A stretch of DNA of 19,055 bases, from contig SSBO01000045.1 of assembly GCA_005281725.1 (NCBI GenBank), positions 5,782-24,836 on the forward strand, read 5' to 3'. This document shows positions 8,550 to 18,067 of this stretch, one piece after another. How positions within the stretch are numbered: the first letter of the stretch is position 1; each line of letters begins with the position of its first letter. Under the pieces are notes generated by a model. It made no database searches. It was not told where the DNA came from and saw only the letters and a program-made list of their open reading frames with translations. The stretch comes from Wuchereria bancrofti. Taxonomy: Eukaryota; Nematoda; Chromadorea; Rhabditida; Onchocercidae. The translations under genes were made by a program, and so were the position numbers.

Positions 8550-10670
8550 CTAGCCTTCACATCTCTTCCATTGCTTTGAATAACTGAATTCATCTTCCTT
8601 TTCCTTTGATTCTGGTAGTTCTGTGAAAACCCATCAATTAAATAAATTCAGAAGAGCCTATTACAATTTTTTCGGTTGTCTTCTCTTAATCGTATAAGTG
8701 TGGATGATGATTAAGAGAACACAATCGAATTTGCTGTAATATTATGCTCGCACAACAAGCCTGTTTTTTTTTTGTATATGAAAATCAGTCACTCATTGAA
8801 ACGATTTTATTTTCGCTGCTTAATATCACGTGATAAATTATGTCTGCGAATAGTTCTTTCAAAAATGAGTACGAAAAAAAAAACTAAAGAAATCCAAAGC
8901 TGAAACTACGAAAAATTTATCTAACTGACTTCCATATTCATATCTGGTGATCCTTCATTACAAGAAAACAAGTTGCACGATCAATTTCAATTAACCATCA
9001 GGTAAATCGCTATCAGAATCAGCTGCCAAAACCCATGAACGCCTTTCTGCACCAGATCCACTCACCTCCAATTTATTATTATTATTCATTCCTTTTAGAA
9101 ATTCAAATGCTGAAATATCACGAGAAAAGTTATGACTCGCGAAGCAATTTATTTACAACTAACATTATCAATTTAAGCAAAAAAAGAAAGTGAACTAGTG
9201 AGCCTACGAGTGGTAATGTTGCCTCCTCCAGTCGTAGTGAGCAATCGTAGTGAGAACTTATTTATGCTTATTCAAGTTTTATGCTACGCATTCAAACTTA
9301 GAACTAAATTCAAAATTACATATAAAAAATTTTTTATAGAGGATTTATGTTCACTCGATTTCGTCTCAATGAATGAAGTCTTATCTGCATTAGATAACAG
9401 TTATGCTCATACTTACTTCAAGAACATTTCTGCCCTTTTTACTAGTCGACAAAGCCGCTTGTTGCACAATCATTGGTGGATGTGTTAATGCGCAAATTGT
9501 GATTTTCGCATTTCTATCACAGTAACGTTTCTTCATGAATCATTTAAAATGTTCAAAATCTGAGTAACACTTTTATTCAACTATTTCAATTTATCGTCGT
9601 ATATTAACTTTGCTTTTTAAATTTATTTGTTAAATGATTAACAAGAATGACGTTTTGACCAAATAAAACACTTTTATAGGTTTATGGAGGTAAACCAATG
9701 ATTCAAACAGAGTAATTTCCTTCATAGTTCATATTATTATGGCAACAGTGGAGTATATAATGACAAGTGCATTTTTAAATAGTTTCTGGAACAAGAAACA
9801 AGAATCCTTCTCGAATAATATCCGAACTACAGCGACCCTCTAACTCTAAAATATAGTATATTGGTAAATATTTATAAGAATTTGCAATATGAAGAAAATG
9901 AATGAACAGAAAGGATGAAGAAGTTATCTCTTTTTGTTCATTATAGATCATATCACTTTCATAAATTAATGGCTGAAGATCGACATCATCACTGAAAAAA
10001 AAACTTTGAATTAACCCGAAGACTTGTCTATCATTGTATATCTATTGCTAATTAAAAGAATAAACTTTTTAGTAACATATATCCGATTCAAATGTCAAGT
10101 TTTATTTCTTACTAATCAAAGTTAATGATGAACTCGAAATACTCTCGATAGTAAAATATATTTCAAACAAGAAACCATAATGTAGCCACTAATATTTATG
10201 ACTGAGACATAAGTGGTCACTTCCACGAAATGAATCTGAATAATATTTGAAAAGTTAATATCAATACAGCTTACTCAGAAGTACTGTGATAATCTGAACC
10301 GAACTGCGCATAATTAAAACGAACAACACGATGCGGAGCAATATAAAATGCAAGGACTTCTTGTGTAAGTAACCATTTTGCTTCTGTTATCTCTCGCACA
10401 CTTAATGATGGCATCACAACATGTTCCAATGGAGATACTAATATCTCCTGAATTAATTTTTCTAAGTTTCTAAGTTGGGGAAAACTTAATAAGAAACACT
10501 AAAAATACAAACCTAAATATTCTGCGAAAATTGAATATTTCATGACGCATATTGGAGGAAACACTGCAGCAAATCCTAAGTTAATTTTAAAGTCTAAGTT
10601 AATTAATTTTCTAAGTTAATTTTAAAGTTAATTTAGAGGATTAAAAGAATAAAAAATACCGTGAAGTCAT
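8550..10670 (-). CDS. nine-exon gene, about 235 residues, unrecognised
   Basis: Minus-strand exons: 10670-10660 (ATG ACT TCA CG), 10610-10513, 10461-10275, 9991-9957, 9845-9800, 9513-9417, 9256-9208, 9109-8996 and 8620-8550 (TAG). All eight introns are GT-AG and every phase matches, 708 coding bases in all. The best sites are CTTGAA|GTAAGT at 9417 and TTCTGA|GTAAGC at 10275. The N-terminal half is ordered and hydrophobic ([40 protein letters not shown]). The middle reads [20 protein letters not shown]. The tail is acidic and probably disordered ([20 protein letters not shown]). There is no signal peptide and no clear membrane segment, and I cannot name a family. The tiny first exon and the exon at 9845-9800, with its weak TTCTT|GTTTCT donor, are the least certain parts. 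The gene is co-oriented with its downstream neighbour, with about 670 bases between. Confidence 0.6.
10577..10635. repeat. short imperfect repeats of CTAAGTTAATTTT
   Basis: CTAAGTTAATT starts at 10577, 10594 and 10611, with a fourth partial copy after it. On the minus strand each copy creates a TTAACTTAG splice acceptor just before the second exon of the gene at 10670-8550. Several alternative acceptors, two of them in one phase class, are therefore possible. Confidence 0.7.
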
Positions 10671-11482
10671 TTTTTCACTCTGCCAATAGAAATTAGTCAC
10701 GGATTTACTTTAGAGATAAATAACGTCCAAAATGATAATTGATAACAATGGAAGCAAGTTTTTATAAAATAATGACCAAGTGACCTACTTCTGATTAAAT
10801 AATGTATATGGTTAGTTGCTAATTACTCTTTAATACTGATAATGATTAATAGAATCATCAAAATCCACTTGAATTATACATCCAGAAAAAACATAAAGGT
10901 ATCTAATCGCTTTATTCATACTTAGTTCATTTATCTTCATTTATCATTTCATATCTGACTTATGCCAGCTTATCAGTGCTGGAGGAATTACCACAGACCT
11001 TGCAACCGCTAAATTAGGAATTCGCCTTTGCAGAGAAAAACAAAACCCAACTAGGAACTGATCTCGGCTAATACGATAACAGGTGTTGTGTGTGGTTTCG
11101 GTATGCAACTCTGCTAGACCGTAAGTGCAACGTATGACGTGGCTACCATTATTCGATACAGAAGTTCTTTCATTACCAACTACATAATGATTTTACCTAC
11201 CACTAGTTTCATCCAGAGTTCATTTCAAAGTAATGACTTGTAATGAATGGATGTTGAGCATTTTGCGCAGCAAGAGAAATGCATCATTTTATTTTTTGAT
11301 TGATTTGGTAATTTGTCAAGTTATTTTTGCTAAGATTTATTTGATAGTCGGCAGAGTCAACCCGTTTATTAAAGCGGCAATAATGATACTAGTGACTATT
11401 GATTAAAATCGTTATTCGGTATTATTTTGGATTGCACATTTCCGAACTTCTCCACTAATTTATTAGAGCTCTTTCCCGATAG
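10671..11482. other. divergent promoter region, no exon supported
   Basis: This lies between the start of the minus-strand nine-exon gene and the first convincing plus-strand exon at 11483. A slightly GC-richer patch at 10970-11110 shows short open stretches on both strands, but none has matching splice sites. Bases 11076-11482 belong to the duplicated block. A first exon and promoter for one or both flanking genes may be hidden here. Confidence 0.4.
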
Positions 11483-11849
11483 TTGCGTGACTACGCTCTG
11501 GATGTATATAATAATTATGTGAAGTATCACCGAGCAAATACTATAAGATTTTCACTGACATATCATCGGCAGGTTGTTTTCATTTTTTTGGGAAATATAT
11601 TCTGTTGCTTTACTAGTCATTATTGTTATTCTCATAAACAGACCTGTGTCAAAGGGATTCAGTGCCAAGATGTTTTTTATAGGTTCATTTTTAGAAGACC
11701 TAGCTGGTGATGCATTAGCGAAATTAACTGGAGAAGTTGTCGCGTTAAAGAAAATAAGTGGTGAAATGCGACATCCAGAAACTACGTGAAGACTTCCAGA
11801 AGATATTGAATTATGCCCAGGTCAATGAATTTTTCAAAGGAAAGAGTTA
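11483..11849 (+). CDS. first-copy exons of an unrecognised gene
   Basis: Exon 11483-11572 follows a CCCGATAG acceptor and reads LRDYALDVYNNYVKYHRANT then IRFSLTYHRQ. It ends at CAG|GTTGTT; the next intron is 69 bases (11573-11641). The following segment has a coding-like frame from 11643 (SFLEDLAGDALAKLTGEVVA then LKKISGEMRHPE) that stops at 11789. An overlapping frame from 11779 reads KLREDFQKILNYAQVNEFFK and reaches a GTTAGT or GTATTT donor near 11846-11850. The first exon's phase does not fit the SFLED frame. It would fit TCVKGIQCQD ended by a GTTTTTTATAG donor at 11672, followed by the KLRED exon. A one-base error near 11770, or alternative splicing, would explain this. The same exons recur 1,586 bases downstream. 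Confidence 0.4.
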
Positions 11850-12242
11850 GTATTTTTCATACTTTTTATTTAAGTTCTAAATATTTTCTTTGATTTCTTT
11901 AAATTTGTTCTATGTTGATGCAAAATTTTCCCTGGTATGCCTTTGTAAGATTTAAAAGTATTTCATAAAATCTTGCTGGCAACATTTCTTTATTTACAGA
12001 ATTTATGTGAGGTAGTTTAAACTGGAGTACTTCAAGGTAAAGACAATAGACGACGTATTTATAATAGACGATGCTTTTTAATAAAGTCGCGTTTGTTGCC
12101 TGCATGCTTTTTATCTTTTTGGGAGAAAGTTCCTTTTTTTTATCTGCTTCAATTTTTTCTAATAGAATGTATGTCTAATATTTTAGTACCTAAAATGCTG
12201 GTGATTTTGTAAGCGGTTAATAAAGCTCAGTATAATTTGCAG

Positions 12243-12578
12243 TCATGACCTTGCATGTCTTCCGCATTGGAAAGAGTTGGAAGTACGACACTATTTTGGC
12301 CGACGGCAATCTGTCATTCAGTCTTGTATTTGCTCGTTTACATCGTAATACCGAAATACATACAAGTGTTTTTGAGAGCTATTCTAAATATATTACGAAA
12401 TATCCTTCCGGTGAAAAGAATATCATCGAACTTCAAACTAATCATTCTCATGTCCATATTTTATTTTCATTCGATGCCTACTTCCAGAACATTGACCAGA
12501 TTTTACGATGATATTATATGGAATTTTTCTCATCACTGTGGAAAAACAAATCTTCGTAAAAGTCGTCGGCTAATTTAG
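12243..12578 (+). CDS. exon with two overlapping open frames (copy 1)
   Basis: After a TTTGCAG acceptor at 12242 two frames stay open. Frame 1 (ATG 12245 to stop 12511) reads MTLHVFRIGKSWKYDTILAD and is polar, with many pyrimidine third positions; its start phase fits the KLRED exon ending at 11845. Frame 2 (ATG 12255 to TAG 12578) reads MSSALERVGSTTLFWPTAIC then a hydrophobic run, HSVLYLLVYIVIPKYIQVFL, that could span a membrane. A CCG|GTGAAA donor lies at 12417-12418. Because frame 2 is offset by one base, a hydrophobic shadow of a pyrimidine-rich frame 1 is expected; however, later exons of this locus are also hydrophobic. I cannot decide between them. Repeated at 13829-14164. Confidence 0.35.
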
Positions 12579-12660
12579 AAGGTTCGCAAATATTGGCGGT
12601 TATTGTTATTCGGTCATTTTCATATTACTTTTGCTAAGGGACAGAGTGGATTAGATCACT

Positions 12661-12661
12661 N
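12661..12661. other. single-N assembly junction
   Basis: One N sits exactly between the end of one copy and the start of the second copy of the 1,585-base block. It probably marks a scaffold join of unknown size rather than one unread base. Confidence 0.95.
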
Positions 12662-14246
12662 ATAACAGGTGTTGTGTGTGGTTTCGGTATGCAACTCTGC
12701 TAGACCGTAAGTGCAACGTATGACGTGGCTACCATTATTCGATACAGAAGTTCTTTCATTACCAACTACATAATGATTTTACCTACCACTAGTTTCATCC
12801 AGAGTTCATTTCAAAGTAATGACTTGTAATGAATGGATGTTGAGCATTTTGCGCAGCAAGAGAAATGCATCATTTTATTTTTTGATTGATTTGGTAATTT
12901 GTCAAGTTATTTTTGCTAAGATTTATTTGATAGTCGGCAGAGTCAACCCGTTTATTAAAGCGGCAATAATGATACTAGTGACTATTGATTAAAATCGTTA
13001 TTCGGTATTATTTTGGATTGCACATTTCCGAACTTCTCCACTAATTTATTAGAGCTCTTTCCCGATAGTTGCGTGACTACGCTCTGGATGTATATAATAA
13101 TTATGTGAAGTATCACCGAGCAAATACTATAAGATTTTCACTGACATATCATCGGCAGGTTGTTTTCATTTTTTTGGGAAATATATTCTGTTGCTTTACT
13201 AGTCATTATTGTTATTCTCATAAACAGACCTGTGTCAAAGGGATTCAGTGCCAAGATGTTTTTTATAGGTTCATTTTTAGAAGACCTAGCTGGTGATGCA
13301 TTAGCGAAATTAACTGGAGAAGTTGTCGCGTTAAAGAAAATAAGTGGTGAAATGCGACATCCAGAAACTACGTGAAGACTTCCAGAAGATATTGAATTAT
13401 GCCCAGGTCAATGAATTTTTCAAAGGAAAGAGTTAGTATTTTTCATACTTTTTATTTAAGTTCTAAATATTTTCTTTGATTTCTTTAAATTTGTTCTATG
13501 TTGATGCAAAATTTTCCCTGGTATGCCTTTGTAAGATTTAAAAGTATTTCATAAAATCTTGCTGGCAACATTTCTTTATTTACAGAATTTATGTGAGGTA
13601 GTTTAAACTGGAGTACTTCAAGGTAAAGACAATAGACGACGTATTTATAATAGACGATGCTTTTTAATAAAGTCGCGTTTGTTGCCTGCATGCTTTTTAT
13701 CTTTTTGGGAGAAAGTTCCTTTTTTTTATCTGCTTCAATTTTTTCTAATAGAATGTATGTCTAATATTTTAGTACCTAAAATGCTGGTGATTTTGTAAGC
13801 GGTTAATAAAGCTCAGTATAATTTGCAGTCATGACCTTGCATGTCTTCCGCATTGGAAAGAGTTGGAAGTACGACACTATTTTGGCCGACGGCAATCTGT
13901 CATTCAGTCTTGTATTTGCTCGTTTACATCGTAATACCGAAATACATACAAGTGTTTTTGAGAGCTATTCTAAATATATTACGAAATATCCTTCCGGTGA
14001 AAAGAATATCATCGAACTTCAAACTAATCATTCTCATGTCCATATTTTATTTTCATTCGATGCCTACTTCCAGAACATTGACCAGATTTTACGATGATAT
14101 TATATGGAATTTTTCTCATCACTGTGGAAAAACAAATCTTCGTAAAAGTCGTCGGCTAATTTAGAAGGTTCGCAAATATTGGCGGTTATTGTTATTCGGT
14201 CATTTTCATATTACTTTTGCTAAGGGACAGAGTGGATTAGATCACT
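12662..14246. repeat. 1,585-base block, copy 2
   Basis: Second copy of 11076-12660, continuing at 14247 into unique sequence that carries the gene's later exons. This copy is therefore in register with the rest of the plus-strand gene, while copy 1 is in register with the upstream region. Confidence 0.95.
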
Positions 14247-14814
14247 CATCTATACTGTTCAGGCGATGTTTCAAATACCGACAGTTGCCAAGAACATAAG
14301 TCAAATAGTTGGAATGTTATCTACGTAGCTTCTGAAGAATACTTTATTCTGCAGGTAGCTTCTATTTTTCAGCCAGAATTATTCCCTCCATATATTAACT
14401 CAGGATATCATAATTCGGAATGATCTTTTAGCGATAAAATTGGGCCGGAAACTCTTACTTTCGTTAAAAGTCTTGTCTACAAAAGTCTTGTCTAAAAGAT
14501 TTTTAGAATCAAAAGAATAGCTCGTGAATGGCGACCATTTTTTATAGAGGCTTGTCAATTATTTATTTGAATCCAGAAAAAGCTACTGAGTTCGAGAGGT
14601 CCTAAATAAAATATTTTTCTTGGTTGAAGAACTTTGTGAGCATACTTTAGTGACTTTTATGAAATCGTTGAAATAGAGAACATATTATTTAGGACTACCT
14701 AATCACATTTACCGTTTTGTGTGACAGAGCTGGAGGATTCCATTATCCAGAAAACTTTGTAATTCTATTTATGAAGAAATTAAGTTGACGCTTAGTGATC
14801 GTTTCATCGAATAG
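13069..14814 (+). CDS. unrecognised gene, probable membrane protein, later exons
   Basis: This is copy 2 of the exons above (13069-13158, then the 13228-13435 region, then 13829-14164) plus unique 3' exons. Exon 14225-14324 reads WIRSLIYTVQAMFQIPTVAK then NISQIVGMLS and ends AC|GTAGCT. Exon 14373 to about 14469 reads QNYSLHILTQDIIIRNDLLA then IKLGRKLLLSLK, and its start phase matches. Exon 14728-14814 reads SWRIPLSRKLCNSIYEEIKL then TLSDRFIE and ends in TAG. The 14225-14324 segment is hydrophobic enough to touch a membrane. An alternative reading takes 14241-14354 in another frame, also phase 0 to 14404, but looks less natural. Links to the earlier exons are unproven. No family recognised. 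Confidence 0.4.
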
Positions 14815-15185
14815 CATCTGCAAATGATTGTGACCTAGTTTGAAGATTTTTTGGCTTCAATGTATCTATTCAGCGTTTGTTTTCAAATAAATTGTTCTCA
14901 TTGGAGACTTGTGTTTTCTCCATTTTATTCTATCTTTACATTTATTTGTATTTTTTAAAAAAAATAAATTTGTTTAATAGTTCAGAATAATGTTGATGTA
15001 ATAATGGAGTCTGTGTCCTGAATTTTTCCTATAGCGTGTCTATAAGGATTCCATTCTGATTTTCGCCATTCTTTGAAATGAAGTAATCATTTGTTAACTG
15101 GTTTCCACTTTCTTTTCATGGGACACTTTCGGATAATTTTTGGTTGAATATTATTGCAGAGCTTTGTTTCATTTCTCTTTTTCAG
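14815..15185. other. gene-free stretch upstream of the eEF1B exons
   Basis: AT-rich, interrupted in all frames. It was searched specifically for the missing eEF1B exon (a segment resembling LLDVKPWDDETD...WGAS), and none was found. It may be the 3' flank of the preceding gene plus an intron or promoter. Confidence 0.45.
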
Positions 15186-15483
15186 CAAAATTGATCCAGC
15201 TTGCTTACGGTATTAAAGTACTGCAAATTATCTGCGTTGTGGAAGATGAAAAAGTTTCTGTGGATGATCTTATCGAGCAGATAACCGAAGAAGTATTGGA
15301 TCATGTACGTTTTTATTGTTTCTCTTTTTAAGATTGTTTTTTCTTCTGTTTATCATTTCATATCTTCATTTCCTTTTCATTTAGACAAAACTGAAATTCA
15401 TATGACATGACAATTTCATTCTTCACTTACCTTTTTAATTTCAGGTGCAGAGTGTTGACATTGTCGCCTTCAACAAAATTTGA
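15186..15483 (+). CDS. translation elongation factor 1 beta/delta, last two exons
   Basis: Exon 15186-15304 (after TTTTTCAG, ending CAT|GTACG) and exon 15445-15483 (after TTTCAG, ending TGA) join in phase. They read KLIQLAYGIKVLQIICVVED, EKVSVDDLIEQITEEVLDH and VQSVDIVAFNKI. This is the conserved C-terminal nucleotide-exchange domain of eEF1B beta/delta, which recharges eEF1A with GTP during translation in the cytoplasm. The family's VQS.D.AAFNK(I/L) end is almost intact, including the penultimate Lys that acts at the magnesium site of eEF1A. Only about 52 residues of a protein usually above 200 are present. The exon starts in phase 1 and needs an upstream exon, which I could not find within 1 kb. 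It is either a gene with a distant 5' part or a detached 3' fragment. I rejected a processed copy because the intron is retained. Confidence 0.85.
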
Positions 15484-15642
15484 GGAGTAAATTCTCTTTT
15501 TGTCTCTTAATTCTTTATTTTTCTTTTTTGAAAAATATATTTTCTTACTGATAAAATTCTCTGTTTTGCTTTTCAAGCAAGCTCTAACTGTTCAAGTGAA
15601 AGAATGGCTTTAGCACTGAATTTTAAAAATGTTTTAATTTAG

Positions 15643-16598
15643 GATTATCTGAGAATTCGAGTAATTATCTCATTTAAAGATTCTATGCAAGGTAACTTGT
15701 TTCCTTTTTGATAGAAGTAATTGTTTTGCAACTGCGCTTATTTATTAGTTTCTCAGCACTGTCGGTCTTTTATTGAAACCATTGACAAACAAAGTATTAA
15801 GGCTAATCTTGTCAACAAAAATTTAACAGGTGTTGCTGTTTTGATTTTAGCGTGTTATATAGATGAGTGTTATTCACATGCGTCAGTAGTATTCTTGTTC
15901 TCTTATCCTCTCACATAACAGCCATACCGAAAAAAAGAGGTCCTCTGAAAGCAACGAGCATCTGTGACGTAATTACTAGCACCTTAACTGCACCGCTATT
16001 GTTTTCAGATGAAACAGTAAGGAGTATGTCCCAATGTTTTCTTTGAAGCGGATCGCCTTTCGTTCAATTCATGCTACAGTACAGTCGTGGATGATTTGTT
16101 ATGTGTCGTTAAATTTTATTGGCTCTGTTGATAGCTATATAGGTTTCTTTGACCAGTCTGAAATACCTTCGAATGTAAAACTGATCCCCGAATTTATTCA
16201 GAACGGCATAATATTTGTTTATTTATAATAAAGTGCCGAAACGTTTACAACGGTTATCATTCAGTTGTGTTACTGAACGCCAATTCGAATAAAAAAAGTT
16301 TCGTAATAGTTGATATGTTAATGCTCTGAAAATGCTATGAAAGATGCAAATGTACTGAGGTGGTATCAAGTAGTTTCATTGTTCAGATATATTGATATAT
16401 TCATAGCAATAAGGAATATTAAAATTTATTATTTTTACCAGATCTGACAGACTTTGGTAGATTCATTTGTTTTTGGAACAGTCACCAATCTATCTAACGT
16501 CAATAGCGGCTAAAGAGGATTCTGAATACGCTTCTCCAGGAACAAGGTCTCCTTGTCCGATGCTAATTAAGTGCAGGTTGGGTGGTGCATCCGTTTAA
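15643..16598 (+). CDS. unrecognised four-exon gene (5' end not found)
   Basis: Exons: 15643-15691 (DYLRIRVIISFKDSMQ), 15749-15829 (SQHCRSFIETIDKQSIKANL then VNKNLT), 15922-16016 (IPKKRGPLKATSICDVITST then LTAPLLFSDET) and 16482-16598 (SPIYLTSIAAKEDSEYASPG then TRSPCPMLIKCRLGGASV, TAA). All three introns are GT-AG with matching phases; the GAAACA|GTAAGG and CAAG|GTAACT donors are strong. The start codon is missing: an ATG at 15603 is blocked by a stop just before 15643. The product is basic and Ser/Thr-rich with no membrane segment, and I recognise no domain. It begins 160 bases after the eEF1B stop on the same strand, close enough for a nematode operon. The exon at 15922-16016 is also open on the opposite strand, which lowers confidence. 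Confidence 0.5.
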
Positions 16599-16900
16599 TC
16601 TCCTAATATTTGTCATGTAAAACTGATTCCCTACTGGGAATAATTTGCATTATGAACAATCTAATTTCGCATTTCTCCTCGCAAAGCAATAATTTGCATT
16701 AGGTCAAAATATTCCAGCATTATATTAATATAGCATAGCTCAATCTATCATTATTTGCAGAAAATCTCATATTTAGCCATTAAAGTAATGTCGTTGTTAT
16801 GCTTAATGTCTCATTTAAAATTACATTTGCAAGTTTCAGTTTTGATTTCATAAACTTGATCATATTGCATAATTATCCAAACACAATTCTCAATGCAAAT
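16344..16900. promoter_or_regulatory. cluster of four octamer (ATGCAAAT) motifs
   Basis: The POU-type octamer occurs at 16344-16351 (forward), 16643-16650 and 16692-16699 (reverse; the last two inside a 14-base direct repeat AATAATTTGCATTA) and 16893-16900 (forward). Only two other exact copies were noticed in the window (266-273, 5845-5852). It overlaps the last intron and 3' flank of the preceding gene. Four sites in under 600 bases is more than expected by chance, but function is inferred only from the motif. Confidence 0.3.
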
Positions 16901-17371
16901 AGCTGTTTGAGGAAGTTCAGCGTATTAGTTAACGATTATGAAGCTATCCAACCGACATATTTTATTTACCATTATTCGTGCAACTTAATTATAATTGGTA
17001 AGCATCACTTCCTGAGTTAATAATCTATTCACAATTTTCACCACTGTCTTCTTGAATCACTGATGAGTTATAATAGCTTTTGTTTTGTTAAATCATTGAG
17101 AATAAAAGTAGAAATAATTGAATGGTTTATCATTTATTTATCATTTTGATGATAAATAAACCTGAAGTTTTTCACTGTCATCAATTGTAATCTCATTATA
17201 ACTCTTCAATACACTAACTAATTTTCCTCTTCCTGTTGCTCTCTTGCCATTTGCTATCCTACGGACTTGTCCGCTTTCCGCTTTCTCTCTTTACACATAC
17301 GATGTTTACTGACTCAGTTATCTTCTTAATCTTCTTTAGCTTTTAAAAGTCTTTAGCAAACAATCACAGAT
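16599..17371. other. AT-rich gene-free stretch
   Basis: No exon with credible splice sites was found. It contains the octamer motifs and the 12-bp hairpin at 17133-17160, then a pyrimidine-rich patch near 17215-17300. The 73-codon plus-strand ORF at 16799-17020 is within what chance gives at this base composition. Confidence 0.45.
17133..17160. repeat. perfect 12-bp hairpin with 4-base loop
   Basis: TTTATTTATCAT and ATGATAAATAAA are exact inverse complements around TTTG. It is AT-only except for one C/G pair and the loop G. It could be a terminator-like or mobile-element relic, or simply the AT bias. Confidence 0.6.
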
Positions 17372-17526
17372 ACTAGATACTGTAGTTTCTCAACTTAAAA
17401 TAACAAATTAGAAATGTTTTTTCTTCGGTGAAAAAAAAAATTATTATAGACGATTTAAATGTATTCTGAAACATTTCATTATATTATCAGTGTGTTCATT
17501 TTTAACGATTTTTTATTTTGTAAATT
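17372..17526. repeat. 155-base block, copy 1 (repeats at 17528-17682)
   Basis: The sequence from ACTAGATACTGTAG to TTTTGTAAATT is repeated exactly, at an offset of 156 bases, immediately after a single N at 17527. It includes a long A run near 17432-17440 that is identical in both copies. This is the same signature as the 1,585-base block: two overlapping contig ends left unmerged. Confidence 0.95.
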
Positions 17527-17527
17527 N
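17527..17527. other. single-N assembly junction
   Basis: One N lies exactly between two identical 155-base copies; most likely a scaffold join rather than a missing base. Confidence 0.95.
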
Positions 17528-17682
17528 ACTAGATACTGTAGTTTCTCAACTTAAAATAACAAATTAGAAATGTTTTTTCTTCGGTGAAAAAAAAAATTAT
17601 TATAGACGATTTAAATGTATTCTGAAACATTTCATTATATTATCAGTGTGTTCATTTTTAACGATTTTTTATTTTGTAAATT
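17528..17682. repeat. 155-base block, copy 2
   Basis: Exact second copy of 17372-17526; unique sequence resumes at 17683 with ATTAATAATC. Confidence 0.95.
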
Positions 17683-18067
17683 ATTAATAATCAGAGTAGA
17701 TTTGATTAGGAAGAAATAATCACATAATATTTAAATATTAAAGAATTTCCTTCAAATTATCTTTAATTATCTTTAAAAAAAGAAAAAAAAAAGGAAAAAA
17801 TGTCAAGAAATGGACCAATTGAAAACACTCGACTAAATCTCTCTCATCCTCCCTCTCTTTTTTCTCTTCATCGTTAATGAACAAAACGTGAAGACATATT
17901 GGTGGAGAGGATATTGAAGTACTTTACTATTCCATTTTCCTCCTCAATCACATCTTAATATTCATCCCATCTTCCTTCAATCATTAATTTCGAGAGATAT
18001 TAAACATATGTTACTCTACTAATACTACTACTTCTTTACTCTTCAATTTCAATTTACACAATCGCCT

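Larger units (their letters stand above)
11076..12660. repeat. 1,585-base block, copy 1 (repeats at 12662-14246)
   Basis: The sequence from ATAACAGGTGTTG at 11076 to GATTAGATCACT at 12660 recurs at a constant offset of 1,586. It is identical wherever I compared it, including five ORFs with identical translations. A single N at 12661 separates the copies. Left flank 11075 and right flank 14247 are unique. This pattern fits overlapping contig ends placed side by side rather than a genuine tandem duplication. Confidence 0.95.

Noticed and set aside
10970..11110. Possible 5S rRNA or tRNA-like patch
   Set aside because: Slightly GC-rich, but no internal promoter boxes or foldable cloverleaf could be matched; no tRNA B-box with a pairing stem was found anywhere in the window.
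11899..12105. Minus-strand 68-codon ORF (also at 13485-13691)
   Set aside because: It starts with ATG and looks fairly natural, but has no splice partners, lies in an intron of the plus-strand gene, and the plus strand also has a short coding-like stretch here.
16034..16228. Alternative last exon (SEIPSNVKLIPEFIQNGI...) for the gene at 15643-16598
   Set aside because: A phase-0 acceptor at 16167 would also fit, but the exon at 16482-16598 has a longer and more natural reading; alternative splicing is not excluded.
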